The notes beneath the pieces are model-generated. The model had not been told where the DNA came from. It saw only the letters and a program-made list of their open reading frames with translations, and made no database searches. From Anas platyrhynchos (taxonomy: Eukaryota > Chordata > Aves > Anseriformes > Anatidae): a DNA stretch of 64,000 bases. Shown piece by piece: positions 63,601 to 64,000 of the stretch. The DNA lies in contig NC_092590.1 of assembly GCF_047663525.1 (NCBI RefSeq), positions 21,326,001 to 21,390,000 on the forward strand. Reading direction: 5' to 3'. How positions within the stretch are numbered: the stretch's first letter is position 1; each line of letters begins with the position of its first letter. Both the position numbers and the translations under genes were made by a program.

Positions 63601-63794
63601 CTTCTGGCTTTGGTAACTCTGTCCCTGTCATGTATTTTATTTCCACAGGCACTCTCCTGTCTTCTACAGACTTTGCTTACAGGCCCTTACAGTATGATGC
63701 CCAATAATGTTGCATCTTCACAAGTACATCTTATCATGCATCAGTTAAACCAGTGTTATACTCAGCTGACTTGGCAGCAGAATAATGTTCAGAG
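45511..63794 (+). CDS. PCM1: PCM1, pericentriolar material 1 (5' part, 19 coding exons, continues beyond window)
   Basis: Scaffold protein of centriolar satellites, the cytoplasmic granules that carry proteins to the centrosome along microtubules. It is needed for microtubule anchoring and cilium formation. Nineteen exons with canonical GT-AG borders join in frame into about 1109 residues, closely following mammalian PCM1 from MATGGGPFEEGMNEQDLPS through WQQNNVQR. The full protein is about 2000 residues, so the C-terminal half lies to the right. Coiled-coil segments are visible at roughly 235-262 with 310-355, 440-465, 536-560, 685-715, 775-810 and 865-900, rich in Gln, Glu, Lys and Leu. Acidic low-complexity stretches lie at about 575-590, 660-680 and 945-960. 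The start ATG (45511) has A at -3 and G at +4. Splice options seen: an in-frame cassette exon (48498-48614), a 15-base tandem acceptor (56460/56475) and a TAGTAG acceptor (62223/62226). Identification is by recognised similarity. Confidence 0.96.
46040..46285 (+). CDS. PCM1: PCM1 coding exon 2
   Basis: Residues 33-114, beginning DWGSQQKKANRSSEKNKKK and ending KQRINFSDLDQ. It contains a basic Lys-rich stretch and NDISPESSPGMGRRK with likely phosphorylated Ser-Pro sites. Acceptor CCTTAAG, donor GTTTG, phase 0. Confidence 0.97.
47310..47582 (+). CDS. PCM1: PCM1 coding exon 3
   Basis: Residues 115-205, RSIGSDSQGRATAANNKRQL through GRGEPAMDSSQ. Acceptor TTTATAG, donor GTACTT, phase 0. Confidence 0.97.
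48144..48314 (+). CDS. PCM1: PCM1 coding exon 4 (coiled coil)
   Basis: Residues 206-262, IVSRLVQIRDYIAKASSMRD through KSYLKFLQKML, the first strong helical, charged segment. Acceptor TTTACAG, donor GTAAG, phase 0. Confidence 0.97.
48498..48614 (+). CDS. PCM1: PCM1 coding exon 5 (39-residue symmetric exon)
   Basis: Residues 263-301, ARENEEEDVRTIDSA through DVQSEASDTM. Both ends are phase 0. The next exon also begins Ala-Arg, so skipping keeps the frame and the junction sequence. A similar stretch is present in mammalian PCM1. Confidence 0.95.
48615..51916 (+). other. PCM1: PCM1 intron after coding exon 5 (3.3 kb)
   Basis: Contains a short CR1 fragment (51399-51473) and an unexplained open frame (49806-50018, no ATG) bounded by splice-like signals. 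Otherwise I see no gene. Confidence 0.85.
51399..51473 (-). mobile_element. Short CR1 LINE 3'-end fragment
   Basis: AGAATCACAGAATGGCTTGG, then GGAAGGGACCTTAAAGGTTA and CTCCAACCCCCCTGCC: the reverse complement of a CR1 3' end, only about 75 bases long, well preserved. Confidence 0.92.
51917..52094 (+). CDS. PCM1: PCM1 coding exon 6 (coiled coil)
   Basis: Residues 302-360 plus one base: ARDPQQEAKEELENLKKQHD, then Gln/Leu-rich heptads (RMLQQQEQLKALQGRQAALL) to AIAVMDDS. Acceptor TTTCAG, donor GTATG, phase 1. Confidence 0.97.
52095..54486 (+). other. PCM1: PCM1 intron after coding exon 6 (2.4 kb)
   Basis: No gene. It holds a 35-base-period AT-rich tandem repeat and a perfect short hairpin at 53019-53097. 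Confidence 0.85.
53019..53097. repeat. AT-rich tandem duplication with adjacent perfect hairpin
   Basis: A 22-base unit beginning AGATTATATGTTATT occurs at 53019-53040 and again at 53054-53075. Directly after the second copy, arms CAAGATATAT and ATATATCTTG flank two A bases (53076-53097). Confidence 0.85.
54487..54596 (+). CDS. PCM1: PCM1 coding exon 7
   Basis: Residues 361-397, VVTETTGSVSGVSL then LNEELNDLIQRFHNQLHDSQ. Acceptor TGCCCAG, donor GTCAG, phase 0. Confidence 0.96.
55023..55239 (+). CDS. PCM1: PCM1 coding exon 8
   Basis: Residues 398-469 plus one base, TQSVPDNRRQAESLSLTREI through LGELHTLRDQHLNNSS. Acceptor CTTTTTAG, donor GTAAG, phase 1. Confidence 0.96.
56460..56658 (+). CDS. 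PCM1: PCM1 coding exon 9 (tandem acceptors)
   Basis: Residues 470-535 plus two bases, containing SPQRSIDQRSTTSAASAP, VVNGESNSLASAPYPP and NPTEKLQ. Two in-frame acceptors 15 bases apart give FFPASGSPQ (start 56460) or CSPQ (start 56475) at the junction; human reads SSSPQ there. Donor GTAAAAG, phase 2. Confidence 0.92.
56942..57118 (+). CDS. PCM1: PCM1 coding exon 10 (coiled coil and acidic tail)
   Basis: Residues 536-594 plus two bases: KLNEVRKRLNELRELVHYYE, SDMMTDAVNENTKEEEETEE and PQPVTNI. Very similar to human. Acceptor CTCCTCAG, donor GTTAT, phase 2. Confidence 0.97.
57845..58002 (+). CDS. PCM1: PCM1 coding exon 11
   Basis: Residues 595-647, RNPQGITSWSEINSNSN through INNRSAANIRTLKMSSAL. 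Polar and Asn-rich. Acceptor ACCCTAG, donor GTATG, phase 1. Confidence 0.96.
58153..58364 (+). CDS. PCM1: PCM1 coding exon 12 (acidic stretch, coiled coil)
   Basis: Residues 648-718: DCHNREDDKETDLPQGEDDE, then SHRSSLGDAADAEFEQKINR and KQKLRQLQNLAAMVQ. Acceptor CTCCAG, donor GTACTT, phase 0. Confidence 0.97.
58641..58676. repeat. (TG)n(TA)n microsatellite
   Basis: About seven TG then about nine TA units in the intron after PCM1 coding exon 12. Confidence 0.95.
59614..59768 (+). CDS. PCM1: PCM1 coding exon 13
   Basis: Residues 719-769 plus two bases: DDDPEPQAPAANASNMGDLF and STNKMQKDVGLNEKA. Diverged from human in the middle, conserved at both ends. Acceptor TTTCAG, donor GTATG, phase 2. Confidence 0.96.
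59850..59979 (+). CDS. PCM1: PCM1 coding exon 14 (Gln-rich coiled coil)
   Basis: Residues 770-813: REKFYEAKLQQQQQELKQL, QEERRKLIEIQEKIQVLQK and ACPDLQ. The preceding intron is only 81 bases. Acceptor TATACAG, donor GTAGG, phase 0. Confidence 0.97.
60645..60779 (+). CDS. PCM1: PCM1 coding exon 15
   Basis: Residues 814-858: LSAGLGNCPANRQTSPAAS through KPLLDFDESVPVGNE. Clearly more diverged from human than its neighbours. Acceptor CTTTCAG, donor GTATT, phase 0. Confidence 0.94.
61527..61717 (+). CDS. PCM1: PCM1 coding exon 16 (coiled coil)
   Basis: Residues 859-921 plus two bases: LWSEMRRHEILREELRRRRK, QLEALMAEHQRKRELAET through TPQQSRTEK. Acceptor AAACAG, donor GTAAG, phase 2. Confidence 0.97.
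62226..62420 (+). CDS. PCM1: PCM1 coding exon 17 (acidic; TAGTAG acceptor)
   Basis: Residues 922-986 plus two bases: TMATWGGSTQCALDEEDGDE, then a Glu/Asp-rich run and SSSNDSFSVYPN. The acceptor is TAGTAG. Use of the second AG gives Lys-Thr-Met as in human; the first (start 62223) gives Asn-Arg-Thr-Met. Donor GTGAG, phase 2. Confidence 0.95.
63312..63534 (+). CDS. PCM1: PCM1 coding exon 18
   Basis: Residues 987-1061: RWKNVRPLSADGNYRPLSK, QENLRWMSEVSYVEEKEQWQ and FSVSICQTLMQDQQ. Strongly conserved. Acceptor CCCTTAG, donor GTAGG, phase 0. Confidence 0.97.
63649..63794 (+). CDS. PCM1: PCM1 coding exon 19 (last in window)
   Basis: Residues 1062-1109 plus two bases: ALSCLLQTLLTGPYSMMPNN, then MHQLNQCYTQLTWQQNNVQ. 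Acceptor TCCACAG, donor GTTTG, phase 2, so the frame continues into an exon beyond 64000. Positions 63795-64000 are intron. Confidence 0.96.
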
Positions 63795-64000
63795 GTTTGT
63801 CTGTATTTTGAAATACTTCAGTAATTTGTAATACTTTGTAATTTGAAATACTTCAGTAATAGAGAATAAGAGATTAGAGATAATGGTTAAATAAGAGACT
63901 ATTGAGCATCTGAATCAATGCAACCTGTTGAAATTACGTACTTTTTTGAGTGTTCTAGTAGCTTTGAGATGGTTCTTTTTGAATAATCATCAGTGAAGAG

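Noticed and set aside
1..64000. Search for tRNA genes, rRNA, CRISPR arrays, operons or endogenous viral genes
   Set aside because: No tRNA box pair, rRNA-like block, regularly spaced repeats or recognisable viral protein was seen by eye. A covariance-model scan would be needed to exclude small RNAs such as microRNAs.

Overview
This window is ordinary vertebrate nuclear DNA, most likely from a bird and probably a galliform close to chicken. The evidence is split genes with canonical GT/AG introns, an AT-rich background with one sharp CpG island, CR1-type LINE fragments (the typical avian repeat) and no mammalian SINEs. Two protein-coding genes can be reconstructed exon by exon. They lie head to head, as FGL1 and PCM1 do in human 8p22.

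Layout. Positions 1-13186 lie beyond the 3' end of the first gene and hold no gene I can support, only simple repeats, one CR1 fragment and one weak candidate terminal exon. Positions 13187-29561 (minus strand) hold FGL1 (fibrinogen-like 1, a secreted liver protein). All seven coding exons join in frame into a 313-residue protein with a signal peptide, a coiled coil and a fibrinogen C-terminal domain. Positions 29562-41400 are non-coding: FGL1 leader/promoter territory that cannot be pinned down, plus large microsatellites. Positions 41400-42200 are a CpG-island promoter carrying recognisable CRE, ZNF143, E2F, RFX X-box and YY1 motifs. From there PCM1 (pericentriolar material 1, the centriolar-satellite scaffold) runs on the plus strand: a non-coding first exon, then nineteen coding exons between 45511 and 63794. 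These encode about the first 1109 residues, and the gene continues past the window end.

The two genes have no known shared pathway: FGL1 is a secreted hepatokine and immune-checkpoint ligand, PCM1 a cytoplasmic centrosome/cilium scaffold. Their adjacency looks like conserved synteny rather than joint function. Only PCM1 has the CpG-island promoter. An RFX X-box there fits its role in ciliogenesis.

I found no undescribed biological system. The points most worth checking are the promoter motif cluster (including a short upstream ORF that starts inside the YY1 site), three PCM1 alternative-splicing configurations visible in the sequence, and two unusual residues in the FGL1 fibrinogen domain. 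Family identifications rest on recognising the translated proteins from memory; no database search was run.
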